From contig CAVSRD010000008.1 in NCBI GenBank assembly GCA_963730315.1, forward strand, positions 1 through 64,000: a DNA stretch of 64,000 nucleotides, written 5' to 3'. Position 1 is the first letter of the stretch. Every line of letters begins with the position of its first letter. The notes below the pieces were generated by a model that worked only from the letters and a program-made list of their open reading frames with translations, searched no databases and was not told the origin of the DNA. Made by a program: the position numbers and the translations under genes. The stretch comes from VRUE01 sp963730315. GTDB taxonomy: Bacteria > Actinomycetota > Thermoleophilia > Solirubrobacterales > 70-9. Shown piece after piece: positions 34,462-44,600 of this stretch.

Positions 34462-36696
34462 ATGCGCCTGATCGTCACCGAGAAGAACAACAGCGCGAAG
34501 AAGATCGCCGAGATCCTCAGCGGCGGCGACGCGAAGGCTGACAAGACCTACAAAGTCCCCTTCTACACGTGGACCGACGCCGCCGGCGTCGAGCAGATGA
34601 CGATCGGCCTCAAGGGGCACGTACTCGGTCCCGCCTTCCCCGAGGGCTACTCGAACTGGCAGAAGACCGACCTGCACGACCTGATCGACGCCGACCTGGT
34701 CAAGGAGCCGACCGACAAGAACGTCGTCAAAGCGATCAAGAAAGTCGCCAAGGGGGCAGACGAGCTGGTGATCGCCACCGACTTCGACCGCGAGGGCGAG
34801 CTGATCGGCCTCGAGGCGCTGGAGGAGATGCTCGAAGCCAATCCCGGCCTCGGCTCGCGCGAGGAAGCCGACAGCGGCACGCTGCGGATACAGCGCGCCC
34901 GCTACTCGGCGCTGACCGAGGAAGAGATCGAGCGCGCCTTCGGCGACCTCGACCACCTCTCCTATCCGCTCGCCAACGCCGGCGCCGCCCGCCAGGACAT
35001 CGACCTTCTCTGGGGCGCCACCCTGACCCGCGCCGTCTCGCTCGCCACCCGCCGCTTCGGCTCCAACTTCCTCTCGGTCGGCCGCGTCCAGAGCCCCACC
35101 CTGGGGCTGATCGTCGAGCGCGAGATGGAGCGCCGCGCCCACGTCCCGAAACCCTTCTGGGAGCTGTTCGCCAGGTTCCAGCACCCGGACGGCAGCTTCG
35201 AGGCCCACCACGCCACCGACAAGTTCTGGGACAGGGCCGAGGCCGACGCGGCGCTCGCCGGAACCGCCAGCCCCGGCACGGTCAAGGCGGTGACTGCCCG
35301 CAAGAACACCCGCAGGCCGCCGACCCCGCTCAACACCACCGCCTTCACCACCGACGCCTCCAGCCGGCTCGGCATCACCCCGGCCAGCGCGATGCGGATC
35401 GCCGAGGACCTCTACATGGACGGCTTCATCTCCTACCCCCGCACCGACAACACCGTCTACCCGCCCTCCCTGCCGGTGCGCGAGCTGATCGGCTCGCTGG
35501 TTCGGGTCAGGGAGTTCTCGGCGGCCGCCGGCCTGCTCGACCAGCCGCAGCTGACCCCCACCCGCGGCAAGAAAGAGACGACCGACCACCCGCCCATCTA
35601 CCCGACCCAGGCGATCCACCCCGGCGCCCTCGAGGGCCCCAAGAAGCGCGTCTACGAGCTGGTCGTGCGCCGCTTCCTCGCCACCTTCAGCCCGCCGATG
35701 GTGACCGAGTCGACCCGAGCCGACATCGAGGCCGGCTCGGAGTCCTACTTCGTCCGCGGCTCGGTCGTGGTCGACCCCGGCTTCGCGGCGATCTACACCT
35801 ACGCCCGCTCCGCCGACGAGGAGATCCCGAAGCTGGAGGAGGGGCAGACGCTGGAGCTGGACGGCGAGCCGTGGCTGGTCGACAAGGAGACCCAGCCGCC
35901 CGCCCGGATCTCCCAGGGCAAGTTGATCGAGATGATGGAGGAGCGCGGCCTCGGCACCAAAGCGACTCGCGCCGAGATCATCCAGAAGCTCTACGACCGC
36001 GGCTACGTGTACGCCAACCCGCCGGTCCCCTCGGAGACCGGCGTGGCGATGTACGAGGCGTTCAAGAAGTACGTGCCGCGGATGGCGACCGCGGAGATGA
36101 CCGCCCAGCTCGAGGACGAGATGGACCGGATCGCCAACGGCGAGATGAGCAAGGGCGAGGTGGTCGGCGACAGCCGCGACCTCCTGCACCGGACCTGGTC
36201 GGAGATCGAGGAGAGCCGCGAGGACCTCGCCAAGGTCGTCTGGAAGGGGATGGACGAGGACCGGATCCTCGGCCCCTGCAAGGTCTGCGAAGAGGCGGGC
36301 CGCACCAAGGAGGACGGTTCGCCCAACATGCTGCGGATCATCCGGGCGAAAAAATCGGGCAAACGCTTCGTCGGCTGCACCGGCTGGAGCGCCGACGACC
36401 CCGACTCCTGCGACCAGACCTTCCCGCTTCCGCAGCGCGGCGACGTCTTCCGGCTCGAGGAGCGCTGCTCGGTCTGCGGTCAGACGCCGCGGCTGAAAGT
36501 GGTTCCTTTCCGCGGTCGCCCCTGGAACCTCTGCCTCAACGACGACTGCGAGTCGATGCAGGAGATGAAGAAGCGCCGCGCCGAACGCGAAGCGGCGAGG
36601 GCGGCGAAGAAGGCGATGGAAGAGAAGCCGCCGCCGGACAGCAAGCCGACCACCGCGACGCGAAAACGGAAACGGGCCAAAGCAACGGCAAAATGA
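34462..36696 (+). CDS. topA: DNA topoisomerase I (type IA), archaeal-like active site
   Basis: Relaxes negatively supercoiled DNA. 744 residues from the ATG at 34462. The TOPRIM metal triad is in ATDFDREGE (Asp107, Asp109, Glu111) and the active Tyr325 in FISYPRTDNTVYPPSL. The C-terminus has zinc-finger pairs CKVC...C...C and CSVCGQTP...CLNDDC, then a Lys/Arg tail of about 30 residues. The YPRTDN active-site and LIVTEKNNSAKKIAEIL start resemble archaeal enzymes more than the YMRTDS form usual in bacteria. It overlaps tmk by 4 bp (ATGA). Confidence 0.95.
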   Translation: MRLIVTEKNNSAKKIAEILSGGDAKADKTYKVPFYTWTDAAGVEQMTIGLKGHVLGPAFPEGYSNWQKTDLHDLIDADLVKEPTDKNVVKAIKKVAKGADELVIATDFDREGELIGLEALEEMLEANPGLGSREEADSGTLRIQRARYSALTEEEIERAFGDLDHLSYPLANAGAARQDIDLLWGATLTRAVSLATRRFGSNFLSVGRVQSPTLGLIVEREMERRAHVPKPFWELFARFQHPDGSFEAHHATDKFWDRAEADAALAGTASPGTVKAVTARKNTRRPPTPLNTTAFTTDASSRLGITPASAMRIAEDLYMDGFISYPRTDNTVYPPSLPVRELIGSLVRVREFSAAAGLLDQPQLTPTRGKKETTDHPPIYPTQAIHPGALEGPKKRVYELVVRRFLATFSPPMVTESTRADIEAGSESYFVRGSVVVDPGFAAIYTYARSADEEIPKLEEGQTLELDGEPWLVDKETQPPARISQGKLIEMMEERGLGTKATRAEIIQKLYDRGYVYANPPVPSETGVAMYEAFKKYVPRMATAEMTAQLEDEMDRIANGEMSKGEVVGDSRDLLHRTWSEIEESREDLAKVVWKGMDEDRILGPCKVCEEAGRTKEDGSPNMLRIIRAKKSGKRFVGCTGWSADDPDSCDQTFPLPQRGDVFRLEERCSVCGQTPRLKVVPFRGRPWNLCLNDDCESMQEMKKRRAEREAARAAKKAMEEKPPPDSKPTTATRKRKRAKATAK

Positions 36697-37283
36697 CCTT
36701 CATCTCCCTCGAGGGGATCGATGGGTCCGGCAAGAGCACCCAGGCAGAGCTGCTCGCCGAGGCGCTCGGCCCCGAGACGCTGCTGGTCCGCGAGCCGGGG
36801 GGGACCGAGGCGGCGGAGCGGATCCGCGAGCTGCTCGCCGACCCGGGGCTGGAGATCGACCCGCTCGCCGAGCTGCTGCTCTTCTCGGCGGCCCGCGCCG
36901 ACCTTCTCGCCGGCCTCGTTCGGCCCGCGCTCGAGGCCGGCCGGGACGTGGTCGCCGACCGTTTCGCCGACTCAAGCGTCGCCTACCAGGGCGGCGCCCG
37001 CGGGCTCGGCGCCAGCCACGTCCTCTCGCTGATCGACACGGCGATCGACGGCCTCTGGCCCGACCTCACGGTGTACCTGCGGATCGACCCGGAGGTGGGA
37101 ATGGCGCGCGCTGCCGGCGACGACCGCTTCGAGGCCGAGGGGCTGGAGCTGCAGCGGGCGGTCGCCGCGGCCTACGACGAGATCGCCGCGGTCGCGAGCG
37201 ACCGGGTTGTGATGGTCGACGCCTCCGGAACGGTCGATGAGGTCCACCAGCGGGTGCTCGAGGCCGTTCGTGTCCATAGCTGA
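36693..37283 (+). CDS. tmk: Thymidylate kinase
   Basis: Phosphorylates dTMP to dTDP. 196 residues. P-loop EGIDGSGKST at residues 7-16, the DR(Y/F) motif as VVADRFADSSVAYQGGARGL, and REPGGTEAAERIR. The lid loop is RAAGDDRFEAEGLEL. It overlaps topA (ATGA) and holB, so the three are read as one message linking DNA topology, dTTP supply and replication. Confidence 0.96.
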   Translation: MTFISLEGIDGSGKSTQAELLAEALGPETLLVREPGGTEAAERIRELLADPGLEIDPLAELLLFSAARADLLAGLVRPALEAGRDVVADRFADSSVAYQGGARGLGASHVLSLIDTAIDGLWPDLTVYLRIDPEVGMARAAGDDRFEAEGLELQRAVAAAYDEIAAVASDRVVMVDASGTVDEVHQRVLEAVRVHS

Positions 37284-38322
37284 GGCCACCGAGCATCAGC
37301 GCAGGGCGCAGCTGGTGTTGGAAGCGGCGCTGGAGGGCGGGCCGTCGCACGCCTATCTGTTCAGGGGGCCGCGAGGCTCGGGCAAGCGGGCCGCCGCGCG
37401 GGCCTTCGCGGCGGAGATCCTCGCGGCCTCGGCCGAGGATGCGGCCGAGGCGCGGCGCCGGGCGATGCTGGACCCCTCGCCCCATCCCGACCTGGTCTGG
37501 CTGGCGCCCAGCGGCGCCCAGCACCTGGTGGAGGAAGTGCGCGAGCGGGTGATCCGCGCATCCGCCTACCGGCCGTTCGAAGGGGGGAGGCGGGTCTTCG
37601 TGGTCGAGGCGGCGGAGGCGATGCGCGACGAGAGCCAGAACGCGCTGCTGAAGACGCTGGAGGAGCCGCCCGTGTTCGTCCATCTGATCCTGCTCAGCTC
37701 CGAGCCGGCCGCTCTGCTGGAGACGATCGTCTCGCGCTGTCAGCCAATCGACTTCGCGCCGCTGCCCGCCGAGGCGTTCGAAGCGGTGCTCGAGGGCGAT
37801 CCGGACGAGGTCGCGGCGGCGGCGCGCCTCTCGGCCGGCGACCTGGAGCTGGCCCGCCTGCTGCTGACCGAGCGGGGGCGGGAGATTCGAGCCGAGGCGA
37901 TCGCGATGGACTGGAAGGGGTTGTTGAAGGCTGCCGAGCGGGCCGGCGAGGATGCCGAAGCCGCCGTCCGCGAGGCGCTCGAGGCCGAAAGGGAGGCCGG
38001 CGCGAAGCGCTCCGCGCGCGAGGTCGCCGACGAGGCGAAACGAGCAGGACGACGGCGCCGCACCGAGCTGCTCGACCTCGGCCTCCGCCTCACGGCCAGC
38101 TGGTTCCGCGACCTCGCCGCGCTCGCCGCCGGCGCCCCCGACGTCGCCTACAACCGCGACCGCCTCCCAGAGCTCGGCGAGCAGGCCGCCGGCCTCGACC
38201 CCAACCGCCCCCGGCGGGCCGCCGAGCTGGTGCAGGACACCCGGCGCCGCCTCGACCTCAACGTCTCCGAGGAGCTAGCCCTCGAAGCCCTCGTCGTCCG
38301 CCTCCAGCGCCTCCTCCGCTGA
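37270..38322 (+). CDS. holB: DNA polymerase III delta-prime subunit
   Basis: Clamp-loader subunit, 350 residues. I chose the GTG at 37270 (VSIAEATEHQRR), 14 bp inside the tmk end. Walker A is degenerate as RGPRGSGKRAAAR and the sensor region ESQNALLKTLEEPP and LLETIVSRCQPI are classic for HolB/DnaX-type AAA+ proteins. The zinc-binding Cys found in many homologues are missing, which is common in actinobacterial delta-prime. The C-terminal domain is helical and charged. Confidence 0.93.
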   Translation: MSIAEATEHQRRAQLVLEAALEGGPSHAYLFRGPRGSGKRAAARAFAAEILAASAEDAAEARRRAMLDPSPHPDLVWLAPSGAQHLVEEVRERVIRASAYRPFEGGRRVFVVEAAEAMRDESQNALLKTLEEPPVFVHLILLSSEPAALLETIVSRCQPIDFAPLPAEAFEAVLEGDPDEVAAAARLSAGDLELARLLLTERGREIRAEAIAMDWKGLLKAAERAGEDAEAAVREALEAEREAGAKRSAREVADEAKRAGRRRRTELLDLGLRLTASWFRDLAALAAGAPDVAYNRDRLPELGEQAAGLDPNRPRRAAELVQDTRRRLDLNVSEELALEALVVRLQRLLR

Positions 38323-38703
38323 GGCCGCCTGCTCGCGGGCCTTCTCCAGCGCCCGCTCCTGCGCCAGCCTGGTTATCTGGGCGGCCTGGCGGGACATGAT
38401 CACGCTGAAGTTGAGCGCCAGGCCGAGCAGCAGCAGGAGGATGATCGAGAAGAGGGCGACGTTGGTGTCGCGGACGCCCATCAGGTCGGCGACCGTGCCC
38501 AGCAGGCCGGGGAAGGCGGCGCCGGCGAGCATTCCCAGGCCGGCGACGAACCAGACGACGCTGTAGCGCTCCTGCAGCCGGTCGCGGCGGATCAGCTCGA
38601 GGATCAGGACCATGAAGGCGACCGCGATCAGCGCCGCGATGACCCGCGTCTGCGAGGTGAGATGGACCTTCGGGTCCTGCGTGGCGGCGAGCAGCGCGCT
38701 CAT
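38275..38703 (-). CDS. DUF2304 membrane protein
   Basis: 142 residues with three hydrophobic helices (about 20-38, 49-70 and 82-102) and the family stretch LLELIRRDRLQERYSVVWF, followed by a charged coiled tail. DUF2304 proteins are usually found next to GT2 glycosyltransferases, as here, and may anchor or assist them; no direct function is known. It starts on the glycosyltransferase stop (ATGA overlap) and its 3' end overlaps the convergent holB by 48 bp. Confidence 0.88.
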   Translation of the reverse strand: MSALLAATQDPKVHLTSQTRVIAALIAVAFMVLILELIRRDRLQERYSVVWFVAGLGMLAGAAFPGLLGTVADLMGVRDTNVALFSIILLLLLGLALNFSVIMSRQAAQITRLAQERALEKAREQAASAEEALEADDEGFEG

Positions 38704-39458
38704 TGCCCTGCCCTCGCCTTGCCCAGCGGCACCGGCTCGACCGGCTCCCGCCGCCGCGGCCTGAACTGGCCGACCAGCAGCACGATCATCCCCTTGAAGA
38801 TGAAGAACGCAGATCGCAGCGGCGTCAGGAAGGAGGCGCCGCCCGTCCGCTCCAGCATCCGCACCGGCACCTCCTCGACCCGCAGCCCCTGCCGCACCGC
38901 GAGCTGCAGCGACTCGATCTCCGCGAAGTCCGGCGAGTAGTGCTGGCTGAACAGCGCCATCACCCGCCGGTTGGCCGCCCGCATCCCGCTGGTCGTGTCG
39001 GTGAAGCGCTGCCGCGTCGCCAGGGTCAGGAAGAAGCGGAAGACGCTGGTGCCGATCCGCCGCGACAGCGTCGGCCTGTAGTCGTCGCTCTCCGCCGCGC
39101 CGCGGTCCCGGTAGCGCGATCCGATCACCAGGTCGGCGCGGTCCGCGTAGACCTCCTCCAGCAGCCCCGCCACGTCACCCGGCGGGTGCTGCCCGTCGGC
39201 GTCGAGGTGGGCGCAGAAGTCGTAGCGTTCGCGCAGCGCGTAGAGGTAGCCGGTCTGCAGCGCCGCCCCGAGGCCCTGGTTGAAGGGCAGCGAGGCGACC
39301 GTCGCCCCGGCCTCGCGGGCGCGCGCCGCGGTGGCGTCGGTGGAGCCATCGTCGACCACCAGCACGTCGGCCTCGGGGAGGCGCTCGCGCACTCCGGCGA
39401 TCACCGCGGCGACCGAGGCCGCCTCGTTCCAGGCTGGGATGAAGACCAGCGTCCTCAC
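38700..39458 (-). CDS. Glycosyltransferase family 2 (DPM1/GtrB-like)
   Basis: About 252 residues from a GTG at 39458; an ATG at 39491 would add 11 residues but sits close to the start of the divergent kinase. GT-A motifs: FIPAWNEAASV, VVDDGSTDAT, LDADGQHPP, and SRYRDRGAAESDDYRP. The C-terminal amphipathic FFIFKGMIVLL suggests membrane contact. Probably transfers a sugar to a polyprenyl phosphate or glycan. Pairs with the DUF2304 gene downstream. Confidence 0.9.
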   Translation of the reverse strand: MRTLVFIPAWNEAASVAAVIAGVRERLPEADVLVVDDGSTDATAARAREAGATVASLPFNQGLGAALQTGYLYALRERYDFCAHLDADGQHPPGDVAGLLEEVYADRADLVIGSRYRDRGAAESDDYRPTLSRRIGTSVFRFFLTLATRQRFTDTTSGMRAANRRVMALFSQHYSPDFAEIESLQLAVRQGLRVEEVPVRMLERTGGASFLTPLRSAFFIFKGMIVLLVGQFRPRRREPVEPVPLGKARAGQ

Positions 39459-39502
39459 GGCGCCGATTCTCCCACGCGGAGCAGCCGACATTGTGTTAGT
39501 AA

Positions 39503-40810
39503 ATGCTCATGAGAAGAATCGGGATCAGGCTCTGGCTGGTCGCCGCCTTCGCCGCGGTCACCCTGCTCACCGCCGGCGTCGTCTACCTGTTCGGCGACCG
39601 TCCCCGAGCGGTGCTCGGCGCGATCACGCTCGGCATCCTCGCCGGCTTCCTGATCGCGGTCGGCATCTCGCACCGGGTGACGCGTCTTTCCCGCGCCTCG
39701 GGCCGGCTCGCCGCCGGCGCCTTCGACACCCCGCTGGAGACGGGCGGCCGCGACGAGATCGGCGACCTCGCCCGGGCGCTCGATTCGATGCGCGCCTCGC
39801 TGAAGGAGAGCTTCGGCGTCCTCACCGCCGATCGCAACAAGCTGAAAGCGATCTTCGACGGCCTCACCGATGCGGTGATCGTGGTCGACCAGGATGGCGC
39901 CCTGCGCTTCTCCAACCGCGCCGCGGCGAAGCTGCTCGACCCGGCCGGCCTGCCGCCGGACGCGATGCTGCCCCAGCTGAAGCGCGCCGCCGACCTCGGC
40001 TTCGCTGCCCACCCGGCGATGCGGATCGGCGACCGGGCCTACGCGATGACCGTCCGCGCCCTGCCGAAAGAGCACGCCGTGCTGGCCGTCGCCCGCGACC
40101 GCACCGACGAGATGCGCCGCGAGCTGGCCGAAGCCGACTTCATCTCCAACGCCGCGCACGAGCTACGCAACCCGTTGGCCGGGATCTCCAGCGCGATCGA
40201 GGTCCTCCAGGAGGGCGCCAAGGACGATCCGCAGGCGCTCGACCACTTCCTCGGCCGCCTCGCCGAGGACGCCGAGCGGATGAGCCGGCTGACCAAAGCG
40301 CTGCTCACCCTGGCCCGGGTCGAGTCGATCGGCGCGGGGGAGATCGAGACGGTCGACGTCGCCGCGGCGGTCGCCGACTCGGTCGCTGCGGTCGAGGCCC
40401 CGGCCCACATCCAGGTGGGGGTCGACGTGGCCCCCGAGCTGGCCGCGAAGGGCGATCCGACCCTGCTGCGCCAGGTGCTGGTAGGACTGCTGACCAACGC
40501 CTTCAAGCACACCGCGCCACCGGGGAGCGTTACTGTTCGCGGCCGTCGCGACGGCGAGTCGGAGGTGATCTTGGAGGTGATCGACACGGGTAGCGGGATA
40601 CCGGAGGCCGAGATAGAGCGCGTCTTCGAGCGCTTCTACCGCCGCACCGAGTCGCGCAAGCAGGAGGGCTTCGGCCTCGGCCTGGCGATCGCCCGCCGCA
40701 TGGTCAGCGTGATGGGCGGCGAGATCGGCGCACGCTCGGCCGAGGGCCAGGGAAGCACCTTCTGGGTGCGCCTGCCGGTCGCCCAGCCCAGCCCGACCCC
40801 GGTGGCGTGA
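39503..40810 (+). CDS. Sensor histidine kinase
   Basis: 435 residues. Two N-terminal helices (about 7-26 and 36-54) with almost no extracellular loop, HAMP (about 55-108), PAS-like (110-200), HisKA with His219 in NAAHELRNPLAGI, and a HATPase with LTNAFKHTAPPG, DTGSGIPEAE and GFGLGLAIARRM. The very short outer loop suggests it senses a membrane or internal signal. It precedes its response regulator by 16 bp. Confidence 0.95.
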   Translation: MLMRRIGIRLWLVAAFAAVTLLTAGVVYLFGDRPRAVLGAITLGILAGFLIAVGISHRVTRLSRASGRLAAGAFDTPLETGGRDEIGDLARALDSMRASLKESFGVLTADRNKLKAIFDGLTDAVIVVDQDGALRFSNRAAAKLLDPAGLPPDAMLPQLKRAADLGFAAHPAMRIGDRAYAMTVRALPKEHAVLAVARDRTDEMRRELAEADFISNAAHELRNPLAGISSAIEVLQEGAKDDPQALDHFLGRLAEDAERMSRLTKALLTLARVESIGAGEIETVDVAAAVADSVAAVEAPAHIQVGVDVAPELAAKGDPTLLRQVLVGLLTNAFKHTAPPGSVTVRGRRDGESEVILEVIDTGSGIPEAEIERVFERFYRRTESRKQEGFGLGLAIARRMVSVMGGEIGARSAEGQGSTFWVRLPVAQPSPTPVA

Positions 40811-40826
40811 ATGAGCAAGGTGGGCG

Positions 40827-41540
40827 ATGGCAATGAGTAGCGGTCGGATCCTGGTCGCCGACGACGAGCCCTCGGTCCGCGACTCGGTCGGCTACGCGCT
40901 CGCCCAGGAGGGCTTCGAGGTGACCGGGGCGGCCGACGGCGACGAGGCCGCCGAGCGGGTCGGCGACGGCATCCCCTACGACCTGCTGATCCTCGACATC
41001 ATGATGCCGGGCCCGAGCGGCCTCGACATCTGCCGGGAGGTCCGCTCGCGCAGCGCCGTGCCGATCATCCTGCTGACCGCCAAGGACGCCGAGGTCGACA
41101 AGGTGGTCGGGCTGGAGGTCGGCGCCGACGACTACGTCACCAAGCCGTTCTCGGTGCGCGAGCTGCTCGGCCGGGTTCGTGCTCAGCTCCGCCGCCGCGA
41201 GCTGGACCGCGCCCCGCTCGCCGAGCAGGCCGTGAAGATCGAAGCCGGCTCGGTGGCGATCGATCTGGTCCGCCACGTCGCGACGGTGCGGGGCGAGCCG
41301 GTCAACCTGACCCGCTCCGAGTTCCAGCTCCTCCGTCTCCTGGTCGGCCGCGCCGGCGAGGTCTTCCCGCGCCGCCAGGTCATGGAGGAGCTCTGGCAGA
41401 CCGAGTTCGACGGCGACGAGCGCGCCTGCGACGTCCACATCTCCAACCTCCGCCAGAAGGTCGAGCGCGACCCCCAGAACCCGGAGCTGATCGTCACCGT
41501 GCGCGGCGTCGGCTACAAGTTCGAAGCTGGCGGCTCGTAG
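40827..41540 (+). CDS. OmpR/PhoB-type response regulator
   Basis: 237 residues. Receiver with phosphoacceptor Asp57 in LLILDIMMPGPSGLD, Thr/Lys in LLTAKDAEV and DDYVTKPFS, then a winged helix with LTRSEFQLLRLLVGRAGEVF and DVHISNLRQKVERDP. Cognate partner of the kinase just upstream. An ATG two codons on (40833) is possible. The mmpL gene 79 bp downstream, behind a palindrome, may be a target. Confidence 0.95.
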   Translation: MAMSSGRILVADDEPSVRDSVGYALAQEGFEVTGAADGDEAAERVGDGIPYDLLILDIMMPGPSGLDICREVRSRSAVPIILLTAKDAEVDKVVGLEVGADDYVTKPFSVRELLGRVRAQLRRRELDRAPLAEQAVKIEAGSVAIDLVRHVATVRGEPVNLTRSEFQLLRLLVGRAGEVFPRRQVMEELWQTEFDGDERACDVHISNLRQKVERDPQNPELIVTVRGVGYKFEAGGS

Positions 41541-41567
41541 CCGCAGAGCCCCAGGCGCGCGCCGGTA

Positions 41568-41583
41568 GGTACGGGCCCGTACC
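41568..41583. promoter_or_regulatory. Perfect 16-bp palindrome upstream of mmpL-type gene
   Basis: GGTACGGGCCCGTACC is perfectly self-complementary with no loop. It sits in the 79-bp gap between the response regulator and the transporter gene. Lack of a loop argues against a terminator and for an operator. A TAGACT hexamer lies about 20 bp before the transporter start. The binding protein is unknown; a TetR-like repressor is as likely as the OmpR-type regulator. Confidence 0.45.
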
Positions 41584-41619
41584 GCCCGCCCGCTCCGCTC
41601 GCGTAGACTGGAGCCGGGA

Positions 41620-44600
41620 ATGGGGATCCATCGTCGGCTGCCGAGGCTGCGCCGACCCCGTGACGCCGACGACGGGCTGCGCGGCTCCGGGGGTGACGGC
41701 CGGCGCGGGCAGGTGGCTGTGCTGCTGGCCGTCGTCCTCGCCTGCGCGGGACTGGGGATCGTCGGCCTCGGGGTCGAGGGCCGGCTCCAGCCGACCTCGC
41801 TGATCGTCGACGGCACCGACTCGGCTCGCGGCCAGGCGCTGGCCGAGGCGCACTTCGGCAACTCCTCGCCGTTTGCGGTGCTGCTGCGCGGCCCGGCGGC
41901 GGCGATCGAACGCCAGGGGCCCGGCCTGGTGCGGGCGCTGCGCCGCGACCCGGAGGTAACCGTCGTCTCCCCTTGGGACCGCGGCGGGGTCGCCTACCTG
42001 CGGCCGGGGCCGCGGCGGGCGATCGTCCTGCTCGACTACCACCTTCCGCTGGGCAAGGCGATGCGCGAAACTGTGCCGGCGCTCGAACGGACGCTCCTGG
42101 CCCGGGTCCACCGGCCGCTGGAAGCGGTCCAATCTGGGTACGCGAGCGTATCTCGAGCGCTGCAGAGCGAATCGCTGGCGGCGACCGAGCGGGCCGAGCT
42201 GATCGCCGCCCCGCTGCTGCTGATCGTCCTCCTGCTGGTCTTCCGCTCGGTTCTCGCCGCGGCTATCCCGCTGGCGCTCGGCGCCCTCACCGTCCTCGCT
42301 GGCCGCGGCGTGCTCGTCCTGCTCGACTCGGTTACGACTATCGAAGCGCTGTCGCTCGTCGTCTGCACGATGATGGGCCTGGCGCTCGGCGTCGACTACT
42401 CGCTGTTCACCATCTCCCGCTTCCGCGAAGAGCTGGCCCGCGGGGCGCCGCCGGCCGCCGCTGCGCGCACCGCCCGCCGCACCGCCGGGCGCACCATAGC
42501 GGTCGCCGGCTCGACCCTCTTCGCCTCGATCTTCCTTTCCGCCTTCCTCCAGCCCGGCACCCTGCTGCTTTCCCTGGCCGCGGCGCTGGTCGTCGTCACC
42601 CCGATCAGCGTCGCCCTCGCCGCCCTCGCCCTGCCCGCCCTGCTGGGGCTGCTCGGGCAGCGGATCGAGCTGGGGAGGATCGGTCGCGGCCGCGCCGGCC
42701 GCGCCGCGGCGGACGCCCCCAGGTCGCGCGTCGCCGCTGCGGCCGCCGTCGCGCTGCGCCGCCCCGCCCTGGCGGCGGCGCTGATCGCGGTCCCGCTCGT
42801 CCTCCTCACCCTGCCGGCGCTCAGCTTCAACACCGGCGCCCCGGGCTTCGACGAGCTGCCCGCCTCGAGCCCGGCCCGCCGCAGCGCCGAAGAGATCGCG
42901 CGCGCTGTCGGTCCCGGCTGGGACGCGCCCTTCGAGATCGTCGTCGCCACCCGCCGCGGCCCGATCACCACAGCGGCGCGGCTGCGGCTGCTCGCCCGCG
43001 CGCAGCGGCGCATCGCCGCCCTGCCCGGCGTGCGGGCGGTGATCGGGCCGGCGCCGATCGAGCGCGCCGTGCGGCCGCTGCGCGGCCTCGGGCGGCGGCT
43101 GGCCTCGACGGGCCGCGACGGGCCGGCGCAGCTCGCCCGCCTCGGCCCCGGCCTGCGCCGCGCAGCGCGCGCGGTCGGGCGGCTCCGCGGCGGACTGGCA
43201 CGCGCCGCGGCCGGCAGCGGCCTGCTGGCCGAGGGTTCGGCGCGGGCCGGCGTTGGAGTGGGTCTGCTCGCCGCCGGCCTGAAGCGGGCCGCGACCGGGG
43301 GCGACCGGGCCGCGGCCGGGATCGCCCGCTTGCGGGCAGGCAGTGAACGCCTCGCCGCCGGCCAGCGCCGGGTCTCGGTCGGGACGCTCTCCCTGACCCT
43401 GGGGCTGCGCTCGCTCGTGCCGCGGATCCGCGGCGGCCAGCTGGCGCGGGCGCGCAAGCTGGCGCGGCGGCTCGAACGCGCCGCCGCCGCCGACCCGAGC
43501 CAGCGCCCGGCGGCCCGCGAAGCGCGCACCCTGGCCCGGGCGATCGCCGCCGGCCGCGACGAAGTGCGGCGGCTGCGCGAAACCGCCCGCCGGGTGAACG
43601 CCGGCGTCGACCGCCTCGTCCCCGGCGGTGAGCAGCTGGAAGCGGGCGTGCGGCGGCTCGACGAAGCCGCATCGGGGCTGGGCGCCGGCCTCGACCGCCT
43701 CGGCGCCGGCGCCGAGCGCCTCGCGGGCGGCCTCGTAGCCCTCCAGGGCGGCGCCACGGCGCTGCGGCGCGGCCTCGCCTCCGGCTACCGCCGCGCCTAC
43801 GCCCTGCGGCGCGGCCTCCGCCGCGCCGGCGTGCGGGTCAGCGTCGTGGCGGCGCCCCTGCGCCGCGGTGCACGGGCGCTGCGGCGCGAATCGCCTCGCC
43901 TCTTCGACTCCGGCTACTTCGTCCTCTCCGCCCTCGAAGGCGCGCCGCCCGTCCCCCGCGCGCTCGCCGCCGAGGCGGTGAACGTCGACCGCGGCGGCCA
44001 GGCGGCGCGGCTGCTGGTCGTCTCCACCGAGCCCTTCAACACGGCCGGCTCGCGCGCCGCCGGACGGCGCCTGCTCGCCGCCGCCCAGCGGCTTGGCCGC
44101 GAAGGCCGCCTGCAGGCCGGCCTCAGCGGCGGCGCCGCGATCCTCAACGACTACGCATCCGCCACCAGGGGGCGGCTGCCGCTGGTGATCGGCGCGATCG
44201 TTTTGATCACCTTCCTGATGCTGCTGGCGATCCTGCGGGCGCCGCTGCTCGTGGCGCTCGCGGTCGCGCTCAACCTCGTCTCGGTCGGCGCGGCGGTCGG
44301 CGCCGTCAGCCTGATCTCCAAGCTGCCAGCCGGCTGGCCGCTCGGGGGGCATCCGTACATCGACACGGTCGGCGCGGCCGGGATCTTCGGAGTCACCTTC
44401 GGCCTCTCGATCGACTACGCGGTCTTCCTCATTGCCCGCATGCGCGAGCGCTACGAGGTCGACGGCGACAACGCCGCGGCGATCTCCTACGGGCTGGAGA
44501 AGACGGCCGCGGTGATCACCGGCGCGGCGGCGATCATGGCCGCGGTCTTCGTCAGCTTCGCCGCGGCGCCGATCGCCACCGTCAGCCAGCTCGGCGTCGG

